64,000 bases of DNA from Streptomyces sp. NBC_00390. Lineage in GTDB: Bacteria > Actinomycetota > Actinomycetes > Streptomycetales > Streptomycetaceae. Position 1 is the first letter of the stretch. Every line of letters begins with the position of its first letter. Location: assembly GCF_036057275.1 (NCBI RefSeq), contig NZ_CP107945.1, forward strand, positions 186,001 through 250,000, in the 5' to 3' direction. The notes under the pieces were generated by a model that made no database searches, was not told the DNA's origin, and was given only the letters and a program-made list of their open reading frames with translations. Position numbers and translations under genes: made by a program. This document shows positions 52,929 to 62,159 of this stretch, piece after piece.

Positions 52929-54458
52929 ATGACCAGCAGCGCACTGCCCGCCACCGACGACCTGCGCGCCCGTGCCCACGCCGCCCTCGAACGTATCGGC
53001 GCCGGCGTCCCACAAGGCAGCGGCCTCCACGCCCGCACGCCCATCACCGGGGAGGATCTGTTCAGCCTGACGACCGCTGATGCCGCCGCCACCGAGGCTG
53101 CCGTCACCGCCGCCCGTGATGCCTTCCTGGCCTGGCGCACCACCCCTGCCCCCCGCCGCGGTGAACTCGTCCGCCGACTGGGCGAGTTGCTGCGCGACCA
53201 CAAGAGCGACCTCGCCGATCTCGTCACCGTCGAGGCGGGGAAGATCCGTTCCGAGGCGCTCGGCGAGATCCAGGAAATGATCGACATCTGTGACTTCGCC
53301 GTGGGCCTGTCGCGTCAGCTCTACGGCCGCGCCATCGCCTCCGAGCGGCCCGGCCACCGTCTCGCCGAGACCTGGCACCCCCTTGGAGTGGTCGGTGTCA
53401 TCTCCGCGTTCAACTTCCCCGCCGCCGTGTGGTCGTGGAACACCGCCATCGCCCTGGTCTGCGGCGACACCGTGGTGTGGAAGCCGTCGGAGCTCACCCC
53501 GCTGATCTCCCTGGCCTGCGACCGGCTGCTGGCCCAGGCGGCCGAGGAGGTCGGCGCACCCCGCGACGTGCACCGGCTGCTGCTCGGCGACGGCGCGATC
53601 GGCGAGAAGCTCGTGGACGACTCGCGCGTCGCGCTCATCAGCGCCACGGGCTCGACCCGCATGGGCCGCCAGGTGGGCCCCCGCGTCGCCGCCCGTTTCG
53701 GACGCAGCCTCCTCGAGCTCGGCGGCAACAACGCGGCTGTCGTCGCCCCCTCCGCAGACCTCGACCTCGCGGTGCAGGCCATCGTCTTCGCCGCCGCCGG
53801 TACCGCGGGCCAGCGCTGCACCAGCCTGCGCCGTCTCATCGTCCACCACGACATCGCCGACGACCTCATCGCGCGGCTGACCACTGCGTACCACAAGCTC
53901 CCCATCGGCAGCCCCTTCGACGAGACCACCCTGGTGGGTCCGCTCATCACCACCACGGCACTCGACGCAATGCAGAACAGCCTCACCCGAGTGCAGGCAG
54001 TGGGCGGAAAGATCCTCGTCGGCGGCAAGCGGCTCCTCGCGGATGCCGCTCCTCGGGCGGCGTATGTCGAGCCGGTCATCGTCCGCGTCGACGAGCAGAG
54101 CGACATCGTCCGGCAGGAGACGTTCGCCCCGATCCTGTACGTCCTGACCTATGGCACCCTCGACGAGGCCATCGCCCTGCACAACGATGTGCCGCAGGGG
54201 CTCTCGTCGAGCATCTTCACCCGCGACCAGCAGGAAGCCGAACACTTCCTGTCATCGGAAGGCTCCGACTGCGGCATCGCGAACGTCAACATCGGCACCT
54301 CAGGCGCGGAGATCGGCGGTGCGTTCGGCGGCGAGAAGGAGACGGGCGGTGGCCGCGAGTCCGGCTCCGACGCCTGGCGCGCATACATGCGGTCGGCGAC
54401 CAACACCGTCAACTACTCGGGCCGGCTGGCCCTGGCCCAGAACGTCAGCTTCCTCTGA
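52929..54458 (+). CDS. Aldehyde dehydrogenase, probable L-aminoadipate-semialdehyde dehydrogenase (AmaB/ALDH7-like)
   Basis: 509 residues from ATG 52929, 36 bases after hglS. ALDH core: VISAFNFPAAVWSWNTAIAL, catalytic Glu in LLELGGNNAAVV, catalytic Cys in GTAGQRCTSLRRL, FAPILYVLTY. The ALDH7 (antiquitin) features match oxidation of aminoadipate semialdehyde to aminoadipate in lysine catabolism; adjacency to HglS supports it. No transaminase or saccharopine gene is present here, so the pathway is completed elsewhere. Confidence 0.88.
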   Translation: MTSSALPATDDLRARAHAALERIGAGVPQGSGLHARTPITGEDLFSLTTADAAATEAAVTAARDAFLAWRTTPAPRRGELVRRLGELLRDHKSDLADLVTVEAGKIRSEALGEIQEMIDICDFAVGLSRQLYGRAIASERPGHRLAETWHPLGVVGVISAFNFPAAVWSWNTAIALVCGDTVVWKPSELTPLISLACDRLLAQAAEEVGAPRDVHRLLLGDGAIGEKLVDDSRVALISATGSTRMGRQVGPRVAARFGRSLLELGGNNAAVVAPSADLDLAVQAIVFAAAGTAGQRCTSLRRLIVHHDIADDLIARLTTAYHKLPIGSPFDETTLVGPLITTTALDAMQNSLTRVQAVGGKILVGGKRLLADAAPRAAYVEPVIVRVDEQSDIVRQETFAPILYVLTYGTLDEAIALHNDVPQGLSSSIFTRDQQEAEHFLSSEGSDCGIANVNIGTSGAEIGGAFGGEKETGGGRESGSDAWRAYMRSATNTVNYSGRLALAQNVSFL

Positions 54459-54506
54459 GCACACGCTCCCCTCCCCCGCCACGGGCCGGTCACCAATCCG
54501 ACAAAC

Positions 54507-55274
54507 GTGCTGATCGACCAGATGGGTGACGTTGGTCGTACTGAGTGCCCGGGCGCCCATAACGTGATCGTTGTGGCGGGATGGGAGCAGTTGAGCGCAC
54601 TGGGGGTCGTAGCGATCCTCGGCTCACAGGCGGTCGGCGGCATGTCGGCCGGGGCGGGCGGGGCAGACGGCGGGCCTCCGCTGGAGCAGGCGTCGATGAC
54701 GGCCTCGGTGTCCTTGGCGGGGCCCGGGCCGGCGACGGTCGATGTGGCTGCATCCACCGGGGCTTCCGCATCGGCGCCGGGGCAGGTGGACGCGGCCCTG
54801 TCCGTGTCGCTGCCGCTGCTGTCGCTGACCGTCAGGGTGTCGATCCGGACCGAGGACTGCCTGCCGCCGGAGCCCGAACCCACTCCGAGCGAGCCCGCGC
54901 CGACCACCCCGGTCCCGACGCCGACGCCCACGCCGACGCCCACCCCACCGCCGCTCACGACTCCTCCGCCGGTGCCGCAGTCACCGCAGCCGCAGCCGTC
55001 GCAGGAGCCCGAGGAGCCGGCAGCGACCACTCCTGAGCCGGTGGCCAGGACGTCCCCCGCTCCCGCGGCCGCGCCGCCGCCCGCAGCCCGGCCTCCGGTC
55101 CAGGTCGCGCGTCCGGTCCCCGTGCGCAACTACCGTCCGCCGACCGGGAGACCGAAGGACACGGGGACACCGCTCGTCGTCCTGATGCTCGTCACCACGA
55201 CGCCCGCCGTGCTCGCCGCGGCCATGCTGCGCCCGCGCTCGCAGTCCGCCGCGTCCCGGCGCGGCCGCGCCTGA
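54507..55274 (+). CDS. Pro-rich protein with C-terminal membrane helix, unknown function
   Basis: 255 residues from GTG 54507 (start uncertain; GTG 54564 is possible). An N-terminal hydrophobic region (VIVVAGWEQLSALGVVAILG) is followed by Ala/Gly-rich sequence, a long Pro/Thr/Glu-rich linker (about 120-220, PTPTPTPTPTP) and one membrane helix (LVVLMLVTTTPAVLAAAML). It looks like a secreted or cell-envelope spacer protein. No family recognised. Confidence 0.55.
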   Translation: MLIDQMGDVGRTECPGAHNVIVVAGWEQLSALGVVAILGSQAVGGMSAGAGGADGGPPLEQASMTASVSLAGPGPATVDVAASTGASASAPGQVDAALSVSLPLLSLTVRVSIRTEDCLPPEPEPTPSEPAPTTPVPTPTPTPTPTPPPLTTPPPVPQSPQPQPSQEPEEPAATTPEPVARTSPAPAAAPPPAARPPVQVARPVPVRNYRPPTGRPKDTGTPLVVLMLVTTTPAVLAAAMLRPRSQSAASRRGRA

Positions 55275-55330
55275 ACACCCGCGCCTGAACCGCCCGCGCA
55301 CCCCCACCACACCGACTTCGGGAGTCCTTC

Positions 55331-56110
55331 ATGTCGGATTGGCTCGTCCTTGCCCTCGTGATGGCCGCGGCCTGCGCCGTCGTCCTTGTCGTCATGCTGC
55401 TCAGCCAGCGCCGGGCGAGCGAGGAGGGCGAAGCCGGCGAGAAGCTCGATGAGACCCCCGACGTCCTCGAGTACATGACGATGATGGTCGGCGTCGTCTA
55501 CGCCATCGTGCTCGGTCTGGCCATCGCGGGCGTCTGGGAGGCTCGTGGCGCCGCGCAGGACGACGTACGCCGCGAGGCCCAGGCGCTGCACGAGATCACC
55601 CGGCGGGCGCAGGTCTACCCGGCCGCCGCCCAGGACGCGTTGCGCGCCGACATCGACCGCTATGTGGCCCATGTGGTCCACGAGGAGTGGCCGCGGATGA
55701 TCGACAACAACGAGCTGCCCGACAAGGGAGCTCAGTTGCTCAACACCGTGCGCACGCACATCGCGCAGCGGGAGCCGTCGGGCGAGCTCCAGGCCCAGGC
55801 GTACCAGCCGATGCTCGATCAGGTCGCCGTCGCCGACGACGCGCGCCATGCGCGGGCGGCCAACGCCGGGGAGACCCTGCCCGGCGTGGTGTGGTTCGGT
55901 CTGATCAGCGGCGCCTTGGTCACCATCGGTCTCATCTTCACCATGCAGATCGGCCGTTCGCCCCGGGAGCTTCTGCTCGCCGGGCTCTTCAGTGCGCTGA
56001 TCGCGTTCCTGCTCTTCCTCGTCTGGGACTTCGACGCGCCGTTCGGCCGGTCGGGCACGGACTCCGCCGACGCCTTCCGTCTGCTGTTCCCCAGTGCTGT
56101 GGACGAGTGA
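55331..56110 (+). CDS. DUF4239 (bestrophin-like) membrane protein
   Basis: 259 residues. Two N-terminal helices (VLALVMAAACAVVLVVMLL; MMVGVVYAIVLGLAIAGVW), a cytosolic helical stretch and two C-terminal helices (LISGALVTIGLIFTM, LLLAGLFSALIAFLLFLVW). This is the DUF4239 layout, sometimes annotated bestrophin-like. Role unknown; possibly an ion channel or scaffold. Confidence 0.85.
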   Translation: MSDWLVLALVMAAACAVVLVVMLLSQRRASEEGEAGEKLDETPDVLEYMTMMVGVVYAIVLGLAIAGVWEARGAAQDDVRREAQALHEITRRAQVYPAAAQDALRADIDRYVAHVVHEEWPRMIDNNELPDKGAQLLNTVRTHIAQREPSGELQAQAYQPMLDQVAVADDARHARAANAGETLPGVVWFGLISGALVTIGLIFTMQIGRSPRELLLAGLFSALIAFLLFLVWDFDAPFGRSGTDSADAFRLLFPSAVDE

Positions 56111-56592
56111 CGGGTCGTCGCAACCATCCCCGGGGTCACGGGCGGAGGGCGCGCGGAGGCCGATCACCCGATGTGAGGCCGTGCGGGCGCACGGCTGTCT
56201 CACCTGAAGGCTTCAGCAGGTGATCGCCGTTACTGCCCGCGCGGACAGCGCCTTCGCCACCCGAGGTGGCGAAGGCGCCTGTGGTGGCGTCAGCGCGCGG
56301 GACCCGGGCTTGCGAAATCCTCTCCCGATGTGGGTAGTACGAGCGCGGACGGGTGGTGGAGCGTGACTTCGGACGGTATGAGTCGGGTGGTGGTCGCCAG
56401 GGGCTCACCGGTACCGGTGTTGCGGGCGAAGCGCGGGTGGGCGCCACCGCTGACCGATCGGCAGCAGCCTGATCATCACGAGCAAGGGCCGCCCGGAGGG
56501 CGGCAGAGACGATGACAGCGCTTCGTTGACCTGCAGACAGGTGCGGCGCACACCCCGGGCGACGAGCCCGTTGTGTGCGCCTTTCTCCTCAC
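56111..56592. other. 482-base convergent region, mostly non-coding
   Basis: Contains the hairpin at 56248-56278. Otherwise no coding signal was found on either strand between the DUF4239 gene (plus) and the AMIN-like gene (minus). Confidence 0.5.
56248..56278. terminator. Bidirectional terminator hairpin
   Basis: GCGCCTTCGCCACC pairs perfectly (14 bp) with GGTGGCGAAGGCGC around a 3-base loop, between two convergent genes. Confidence 0.75.
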
Positions 56593-57108
56593 TCAGGCGC
56601 GGCACCCCGACGGGATCCAGACATCGATGACGACGCGCTCCGGCGAGTGCAGTTTCGTCACCTTGTAGGCCGGCTTGGCGTTGAAGGCCGCCCCGAAAGT
56701 GACCACGCCCTCGTAGTCGCCCGTCAGAGCGAGCCCCTTGAGCGTCGGGAGCCAGACCTTGATCAGCCGGGGTCCCTTGTAGACGGACGCGCCTGCGTCG
56801 TTGTGCGCGGCCGCGGGTGAGAGTTTGATCTCCAGGAAGTGCTTTCCGGCGAGCGGGACCTTCTGCCCCGAGCCGTCGTAGCGCAACTCCTTCACCGGCT
56901 TGACGGTGACCGGAGGCACCTTGCCGCGGACATCGATGACGATCCGGTCGAACGATCCGTGGCCGCCCCAACGGGCATTGGTGACCAGGGCGATCGCCGG
57001 AGCGGACTGCGGTGCGGAAGCGGCGGCGGAGGCGGGGATCGTGGCGCCGACCCCGGCGGTGAGCAGTATGCCTGCGGCGACAGCCGCGAGGCGCGGACGG
57101 TTGAACAT
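56593..57108 (-). CDS. Secreted AMIN-like domain protein
   Basis: 171 residues from ATG 57108. A signal peptide ends near ASAAASA. The mature part has the AMIN-like beta-rich pattern IALVTNARWGGHGSFDRIVID and FLEIKLSPAA, ending RVVIDVWIPSGC. AMIN-type domains bind peptidoglycan or cell-wall structures; no enzyme activity is expected. Confidence 0.75.
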   Translation of the reverse strand: MFNRPRLAAVAAGILLTAGVGATIPASAAASAPQSAPAIALVTNARWGGHGSFDRIVIDVRGKVPPVTVKPVKELRYDGSGQKVPLAGKHFLEIKLSPAAAHNDAGASVYKGPRLIKVWLPTLKGLALTGDYEGVVTFGAAFNAKPAYKVTKLHSPERVVIDVWIPSGCRA

Positions 57109-57368
57109 GGCGGGGCCCCCAGATTCTCCTGATACGGGGACAGTGGTGTCATCAACGTAGACAGACGCCGAAACCGTACGGTTGCAGTGGAATCCGTACT
57201 TTTATCAGGATCTCCGGAATGCCATGACACAGGTGATCACATCGGCGTTCCATGTCATCCGCTGATGGCGCGTCATGCACCGTTGACGGGGTTGATCATG
57301 GCGTGTCAGCTTCGAGCGGGCCCGGTGACCGCCGGGCCGGTGTGCGCAAGCCAAGGGGAGGGGCACCG

Positions 57369-57839
57369 ATGAAGGCAGGAAAGTCCCGCTGGGTGACCGC
57401 GGTGGCACTCGTGGCCGTCGCCGCGACGCTGAGCATCGGCACGACGGGTACGGCGCAGGCCCAGGAGGCCGGCACGGCCGGGGTCCGGGCGGCCGCGCCC
57501 GTGGCGCAGAGCGACCCGACCCCGGAGGAGCAGGAGCGTCTGCGTGAGGTGGCCGGCACCATCTGGACGCCGGAGCTGGCCGCCGGCTGGAACATGAACA
57601 GTGACGTCGAGGCGGTGCTGTCGCAGGCCACCGGCGAGATCCTCGAGTGCTCGAAGGCGTTCGCCCTGGTCCCGCGCCCGCCGGCGTTCTTCCCCGGGCC
57701 CGGCTATCTGCGCAGTTACTGGAAGCAGGTCCGGGACTACTTCCGCGTCGTCAAGGAGAACCGCACCTACCGCGCCTGTGTGGTCGTCGCCGCGGCCAAC
57801 TACCGCTCCGCCGTCGAGATGGCCTCGATGGGCATCTGA
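57369..57839 (+). CDS. Secreted protein of unknown function
   Basis: 156 residues from ATG 57369 (GGGAGGGG upstream). A signal peptide ends near AQAQEAG. The mature region has Cys residues in LECSKAFALVPRPP and YRACVVVAAANYRSAVEM and no known domain. Divergent from the AMIN-like gene. Confidence 0.75.
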   Translation: MKAGKSRWVTAVALVAVAATLSIGTTGTAQAQEAGTAGVRAAAPVAQSDPTPEEQERLREVAGTIWTPELAAGWNMNSDVEAVLSQATGEILECSKAFALVPRPPAFFPGPGYLRSYWKQVRDYFRVVKENRTYRACVVVAAANYRSAVEMASMGI

Positions 57840-57866
57840 CGGCGGCTCGCGCGCGCACGGACCCGC

Positions 57867-58530
57867 TCAGGCGGCCGGTTCCCGGCTCCCGGTCACGGCC
57901 GGGACCGGCTCGTCCTCGCCTTCGGTGCTGACATGCGGCAGCACGCACATCGCCTGCGACGGCGAGCGCGGGCCCGCCCCAGCCCCACTGGAAGACCGCC
58001 GCCACGACTGGGTAGGGGGCCGCGATCGACAGAAGGTTCAGTACGGCCGCCTTGAGCGCGACCAGCACGCCGCGGAAGACGACCAGGATGACCAGGATGA
58101 CCAGGCCGACGACCACCGCGGTGATGAGGGGCAGCCGGCTGGAGACGATGTCCAGGAAGTCGGCCTGGGCTGCCGTCGTGCCGGTCACATAGGTGCCGGC
58201 GCCGGTGCCCGAGACAGCCCCGGGCAGGACGTCGCCGGTCAGATCGTTGACGAGTTCCGTGGTCTTCTCGTCCTGCGGTGCGGCGACGGAGTAGGCGGTG
58301 CCGATGAGCACATCGCCGTCCGACGTGGGCTTCAGCGGCGTGATCACCGCCGCGTTCGGGACGTCGGTGAGGGCCTTCTGCAACTGCGCGGCGAGTTGCT
58401 GACGGTCCGGCTGCGGCACGGCGCTCTGATCGACGACGAGGGTCAGCGGACCGTTGGGCCCTGACCCCGGATTCTGGACACCGGAGAGACTTGGATCTTG
58501 ATGGTCCAGGAGAACGGAGTCCCTGTGGGG
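57867..58530 (-). pseudogene. MMPL-family transporter remnant
   Basis: Fragments of an RND/MMPL protein are readable on the minus strand: VVDQSAVPQPDRQQLAAQL, LTDVPNAAVITPLKP, YVTGTTAAQADFLDIVSSRL and the helices AVVVGLVILVILVVFRGV and SIAAPYPVVAAVFQWGWG. After that the frame changes, and only a short C-terminal tail to a stop at 57867 remains. The 5' two-thirds is missing. A decayed copy of a lipid or drug exporter (MmpL). Confidence 0.75.
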
Positions 58531-58746
58531 ATGAAGCACTAGTGATCCTCCGCCTGCCGGGCCGCCGGGGGCGCATGCGCGAGGATGTGCGCCGTGAGCG
58601 GATGAGGACGCTGCGGGCCTCGGCACGGCTCAGCCCGGCGAGCCGCGCGGGTGGGTCCCGGGCCCCGCCGAGGGGGTGGGGCCGCTCCCCCGGTGTGACC
58701 GCTGCCGGGGGAGCTGAGAGGCGTCCGTACGCCCGCCGTGCCCTTG

Positions 58747-58781
58747 GCACCCTCGTCGCGCCTTCGGGGCGACGAGGGTGC
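58747..58781. terminator. Terminator hairpin after the graspetide genes
   Basis: GCACCCTCGTCGC pairs with GCGACGAGGGTGC (13 bp) around a 9-base loop, 25 bases beyond the ATP-grasp gene stop on the minus strand. Confidence 0.7.
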
Positions 58782-58805
58782 GTCACGGACCCCCGCGCCG
58801 CCGGG

Positions 58806-59732
58806 TCACACCGCCGCGCCCAGCCATGAGGCGACGGACGCCGATATCGGCAGTCCCGTGTCCAGTTCCACAAAGCCGAACTGGCCGCCCTGGTTGCATT
58901 CGAGGAACCACCAGGTTCCTTCGGAGTCCTCCGCGAAGTCGAAAGCACCGTAGGAGAGTTCGGCGAGCTTCTTGTACGTCTCGACGGCCCGCGCGATCCT
59001 CGGGGGCACCTCGACGGGCTCCCAGCTGTGTCCGGTCTCTCCGTAACGCCCGTCCACCTGCCCGGGCTCCGCCACCTTCCGCGCCGCGAAGTTCTCGTCG
59101 CCCACGCTGGTCAGCCGGATGTCGGCGCACTTGGCGATGTACCTCTGCAGCAGGGTGGGACCTGCCGCGACGCCGGCGAAGTCGGCGTCCGGCGGGACGA
59201 GCGTCGTGGGCAGCGCCATCGGCGGATCGCCGGGAGCCTTGCCCGACACGGACTTCACCACCACGTGCCGGTACTGGTCGGCGAACTGACGGGCCATCTT
59301 GGGATGGGTGGTGACGACCGTGGCCGGGACCGGGAAGCCGCTGTGGTGCGCGACCCGGATCTGCCATGGCTTGTGGCGGGCCTTCGCCGCGGCGCTGGGA
59401 TGGTTCATCCAGCGTGCCGCGGTGCAGTCGAGCATCCCGTACAGCGCCTGCCCGGTCTCGAGGGAGAGCCATGCCGACGGCTCGGGGGCATGCGCGGCCG
59501 GCTCGCTGGGCCTGCGCATCCAGACCGAACGAACACTGTCCATGCTCACCACACGACCACCCGTCGACAAGTAGCCGCGGAATTCACCCCGTACGTACTC
59601 GGCCGTCAGTGCCGCGTCGCCCGGCAGGTCACCGGGGTCGAAGCGGACGAGCGGGACACTCTGTGCGTGCAGTTCCGCGACCACCATGTCCGCGGTCACA
59701 TCCTCCCGGCACGTCAGGATCAGCACCGTCAT
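58806..59732 (-). CDS. tgmB: ATP-grasp peptide ligase (graspetide synthetase, TgmB-like)
   Basis: 308 residues from ATG 59732 (TTG 59741 possible). ATP-grasp fold: N-terminal VLILTCREDVTADMVVAEL, RHVVVKSVSGKAPGD (ATP Lys), LLQRYIAKCADIRL and C-terminal DSEGTWWFLECNQGGQFGFV with metal-binding Glu/Asn. Members of the MvdD/PsnB/TgmB family join Lys or Ser/Thr side chains to Asp/Glu in a precursor peptide, making macrolactam/macrolactone RiPPs. It lies 13 bases after the precursor gene. Confidence 0.9.
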   Translation of the reverse strand: MTVLILTCREDVTADMVVAELHAQSVPLVRFDPGDLPGDAALTAEYVRGEFRGYLSTGGRVVSMDSVRSVWMRRPSEPAAHAPEPSAWLSLETGQALYGMLDCTAARWMNHPSAAAKARHKPWQIRVAHHSGFPVPATVVTTHPKMARQFADQYRHVVVKSVSGKAPGDPPMALPTTLVPPDADFAGVAAGPTLLQRYIAKCADIRLTSVGDENFAARKVAEPGQVDGRYGETGHSWEPVEVPPRIARAVETYKKLAELSYGAFDFAEDSEGTWWFLECNQGGQFGFVELDTGLPISASVASWLGAAV

Positions 59733-59745
59733 CGCGCACAACCGG

Positions 59746-59937
59746 TCAGTCGTCGAAGTGGGTTGCGGAGCCGGCCTTTGACGTCGTGGTCCCGGCCGCT
59801 GCGAGCAGTGCCCTGTCCATGATGGCGGGTCGGCCGTCGGGCAGGACGTTCAGCTGCAGGTGGGGATCGTACGAGTAGGCGGCGGTGATCGGTGACAACT
59901 CGGCTGGGCGTGCGTAGTTCCACGCGAACGGCTTCAT
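59746..59937 (-). CDS. tgmA: Graspetide (ATP-grasp-modified RiPP) precursor peptide
   Basis: 63 residues from ATG 59937 with AAGGAGG upstream. Leader KPFAWNYARPAELSP, the conserved YDPHLQLNVLPDGRPA motif, then a Ser/Thr/Lys and acidic core ending TTTSKAGSATHFDD. The core has several Thr/Ser and a Lys that could be linked to the terminal Asp residues by the adjacent ligase. The precursor type is common in Streptomyces, but the function of the product is mostly unknown. Confidence 0.88.
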   Translation of the reverse strand: MKPFAWNYARPAELSPITAAYSYDPHLQLNVLPDGRPAIMDRALLAAAGTTTSKAGSATHFDD

Positions 59938-60329
59938 GCTCTTCCTCCTTGCCCGCGCGGGGCTGCTTGGGGCGCTCGGTAACAGTACGTATCAAAGGTC
60001 GTCACGGTTTCAATACGAAGAGTCACCATGCGGGCGCTGCTGGCCGGCTGGAAGGCGGATACGGCCGGCAGCCCTGTTACGGGTACCGACCAGCTGCCGA
60101 AATCCGACTTCTCGTAGCCACTCAGGCAGACGTCCCACGCGCCCCACGGGTTTCATTGTTCGACCCTGGCGTGACGCACGCTACACCGAAGAGGTCTCAA
60201 ACAGCCTCAAATCGCCCTGTGCGAGCGTCTGTTCGGGAGAACGCACGACAGCGCCCCCGCCGGCGACCATCGCAGTGGAGGTCTACGGGCAGGGGCGCGG
60301 CGAAAGGCGGTCTGCGCGGCTCGCGGATG
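59938..60329. other. 392-base non-coding region upstream of tgmA
   Basis: Holds the tgmA promoter region; AT-richer near 59975-60025. No gene supported on either strand. Confidence 0.5.
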
Positions 60330-60776
60330 TCAGCAGGCCCACACCTTGTCGAAGTCGAGCCCGCCCTCGCGCTCCTGGGTGAAGGAGAACCAGTTGCCCG
60401 AGTCGTCACGGAAGATCGCCTCGGTACCGTAGGGGCGCTCCTGCGGCTCCTGCAGGAACTCCACGCCGCGCTCCCTGAGCTTTGCGTAGTCGCCGTGGAT
60501 GTCGTCGGTGGCCAGCACGCCCGCGCCGAGAACGCCCTTGGAGATCAGCGTCCTCATGGCGTCCGCCGACTCCGGGTCCATGGCAGGCGGCGCGGGCACC
60601 ATCAGTGTCAGGACCACATCGGGCTGGTCCTTGGCCCCCACGGTCAGCCAGCGCATACCGCCCTCGCCCATCGTCATGTCGGTCCGCACCTCGAGACCCA
60701 GCTTCTCGGTGTAGAACTCCTTGGCCCGGTCCTGGTCCAGTACCCAGACCGTGGAAATGGCGAGGCCCTTGATCAT
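60330..60776 (-). CDS. VOC-superfamily (glyoxalase/bleomycin-resistance-like) protein
   Basis: 148 residues. betaalpha-beta-beta-beta modules: LAISTVWVLDQDRAKEFYTEKLGLEV and YAKLRERGVEFLQEPQERPYG, with a possible metal Glu/His pattern in DDSGNWFSFTQ. Could be a dioxygenase, glyoxalase or resistance protein. Confidence 0.88.
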   Translation of the reverse strand: MIKGLAISTVWVLDQDRAKEFYTEKLGLEVRTDMTMGEGGMRWLTVGAKDQPDVVLTLMVPAPPAMDPESADAMRTLISKGVLGAGVLATDDIHGDYAKLRERGVEFLQEPQERPYGTEAIFRDDSGNWFSFTQEREGGLDFDKVWAC

Positions 60777-60834
60777 CTCGTGCTCCTCAGGGGACGGGGT
60801 TTGCGTTGCCCTGCCACCGTAAGCAGCCGCGCCC

Positions 60835-61278
60835 TCAGCTCGCTTCTTCAGAATTGCGGTGCTCCGGACGGGCCGGGGAGAAGCCGCCGGCCCACAGCAT
60901 CGCGTAGCACCCGGGGATCAGTGCGGCGCCGCGGCCCACATGCCGTGCGCGGTAGTCGCTCGGGGACAGACCGGTGTGCTTCTTGAAGCGTGCGGAGAAC
61001 GTGCCGAGGCTGCTGAATCCGACGAGGGAGCAGATCTCGGTCACCGACAGGTTCGCGCTGCGGAGCATGTCCTCGGCGCGCTCGATACGGCGCCGGGACA
61101 GATATTGGCCGGGGGTCAGGCCGTACACGGCCTTGAACGCGCGGACGAAGTGGTACCGGGAGTATCCGGCGTGGGCGGCGACGGTGTCGATGTCGAGCGG
61201 CTCGGCCCAGTCGCGGTCCATCGCGTCCTTCGCGAGCCGCAACTGCTTCAGGTGGGCCAAGTGCGGCATGCTCCCCAT
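60835..61278 (-). CDS. AraC-family regulator
   Basis: 147 residues from ATG 61278 (or 61269). A stand-alone AraC DNA-binding domain: LDIDTVAAHAGYSRYHFVRAFKAVYG and ICSLVGFSSLGTFSARFKKHTG, the two HTH motifs. The VOC gene begins 58 bases downstream and is a probable target or operon partner. Confidence 0.9.
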   Translation of the reverse strand: MGSMPHLAHLKQLRLAKDAMDRDWAEPLDIDTVAAHAGYSRYHFVRAFKAVYGLTPGQYLSRRRIERAEDMLRSANLSVTEICSLVGFSSLGTFSARFKKHTGLSPSDYRARHVGRGAALIPGCYAMLWAGGFSPARPEHRNSEEAS

Positions 61279-61317
61279 GCTGGCATGCGGCACTGACAGA
61301 AGAACGGAGTGGACTCC

Positions 61318-61983
61318 ATGCGACGCCGTGACGAACAACCGTCGAAGGAGCAGGTCGGCAGGCGGAGGCGGACGGGCGCCCGGGCCGCCGTACCGGCCGC
61401 GGGCGTGGCCGCGGCCGTCATCACCGGGATGCTCCTGTGGAGCAGCGCGCGGGACGGTACGCCGAGGCCTTCGCCCCTTCCGTCGCTGCGCACCCTGGAC
61501 GGCGGAACCGTGGCCCCGACACAGGCGGCCCGGCCGACCCTGCGTGCCGGTGGCAGGGTCCCGGCATCCCCCACCCCGGCGCCCGTACCGGCGCCGGTGC
61601 CTGAGGAGGAGGTCGACGAGGTCGTGGATCTGGTGAACGCCCGGCGTGCGGAGGCGGGGTGTCCGCCGGTACGCAGGAACGGCCGGCTGGAGAGGTCCGC
61701 GACGGCGCACGCCGACGATATGGCCACCCGCCATTACTACGGGCATAGCAGCCCGGAGGGCCGTGATGCCGGGGACCGGATCTCCGCCGCGGGCTACGGC
61801 TGGCAGAAGTGGGGTGAGAACATCTACCGCGGACCGAAGAGTCCTGCCGAGGCGATGGAGGGCTGGATGAACAGCACCGGACACCGCGAGATCATTCTGG
61901 ACTGTTCGTTCACGGAGATCGGAGTGGGCGTGAGCCCCGGCAAGCGCCCGGCGTGGGTACAGAACTTCGGCAAAAGGAACTGA
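61318..61983 (+). CDS. CAP (SCP/PR1) domain secreted protein
   Basis: 221 residues from ATG 61318. An N-terminal signal/membrane anchor (AAVPAAGVAAAVITGMLLW), a Pro-rich linker, then a CAP domain: VVDLVNARRAEAGCPPVRR, ATAHADDMATRHYYGHSS (His), WGENIYRG (Glu) and GHREIILDC (His). CAP domains of bacteria are secreted and of uncertain function, sometimes lipid or wall binding. Confidence 0.9.
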   Translation: MRRRDEQPSKEQVGRRRRTGARAAVPAAGVAAAVITGMLLWSSARDGTPRPSPLPSLRTLDGGTVAPTQAARPTLRAGGRVPASPTPAPVPAPVPEEEVDEVVDLVNARRAEAGCPPVRRNGRLERSATAHADDMATRHYYGHSSPEGRDAGDRISAAGYGWQKWGENIYRGPKSPAEAMEGWMNSTGHREIILDCSFTEIGVGVSPGKRPAWVQNFGKRN

Positions 61984-62004
61984 GGGACGGCCCGTCCCGG
62001 GGTC

Positions 62005-62048
62005 AAGGCGCCGGCCGGCGCCACGATACGTGCGGCCGGCGCCGCCTT
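62005..62048. terminator. Hairpin after the CAP gene
   Basis: AAGGCGCCGGCCG pairs with CGGCCGGCGCCGCCTT with a 3-base bulge. Confidence 0.55.
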
Positions 62049-62159
62049 GAGTGACGGCCGCATGCCCGGGGAACATCCGGCCGGTTCGCGTTGTTCTGTG
62101 CGTTGAACCGGCGGGTGCCGAATGCGGCCCGCGCGTCCAGCTACCCCAGCGAAGTGCCG

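Noticed and set aside
51876..54245. 789-codon minus-strand open frame
   Set aside because: Antisense to hglS and the ALDH7-like gene; no motif and no ribosome binding site.
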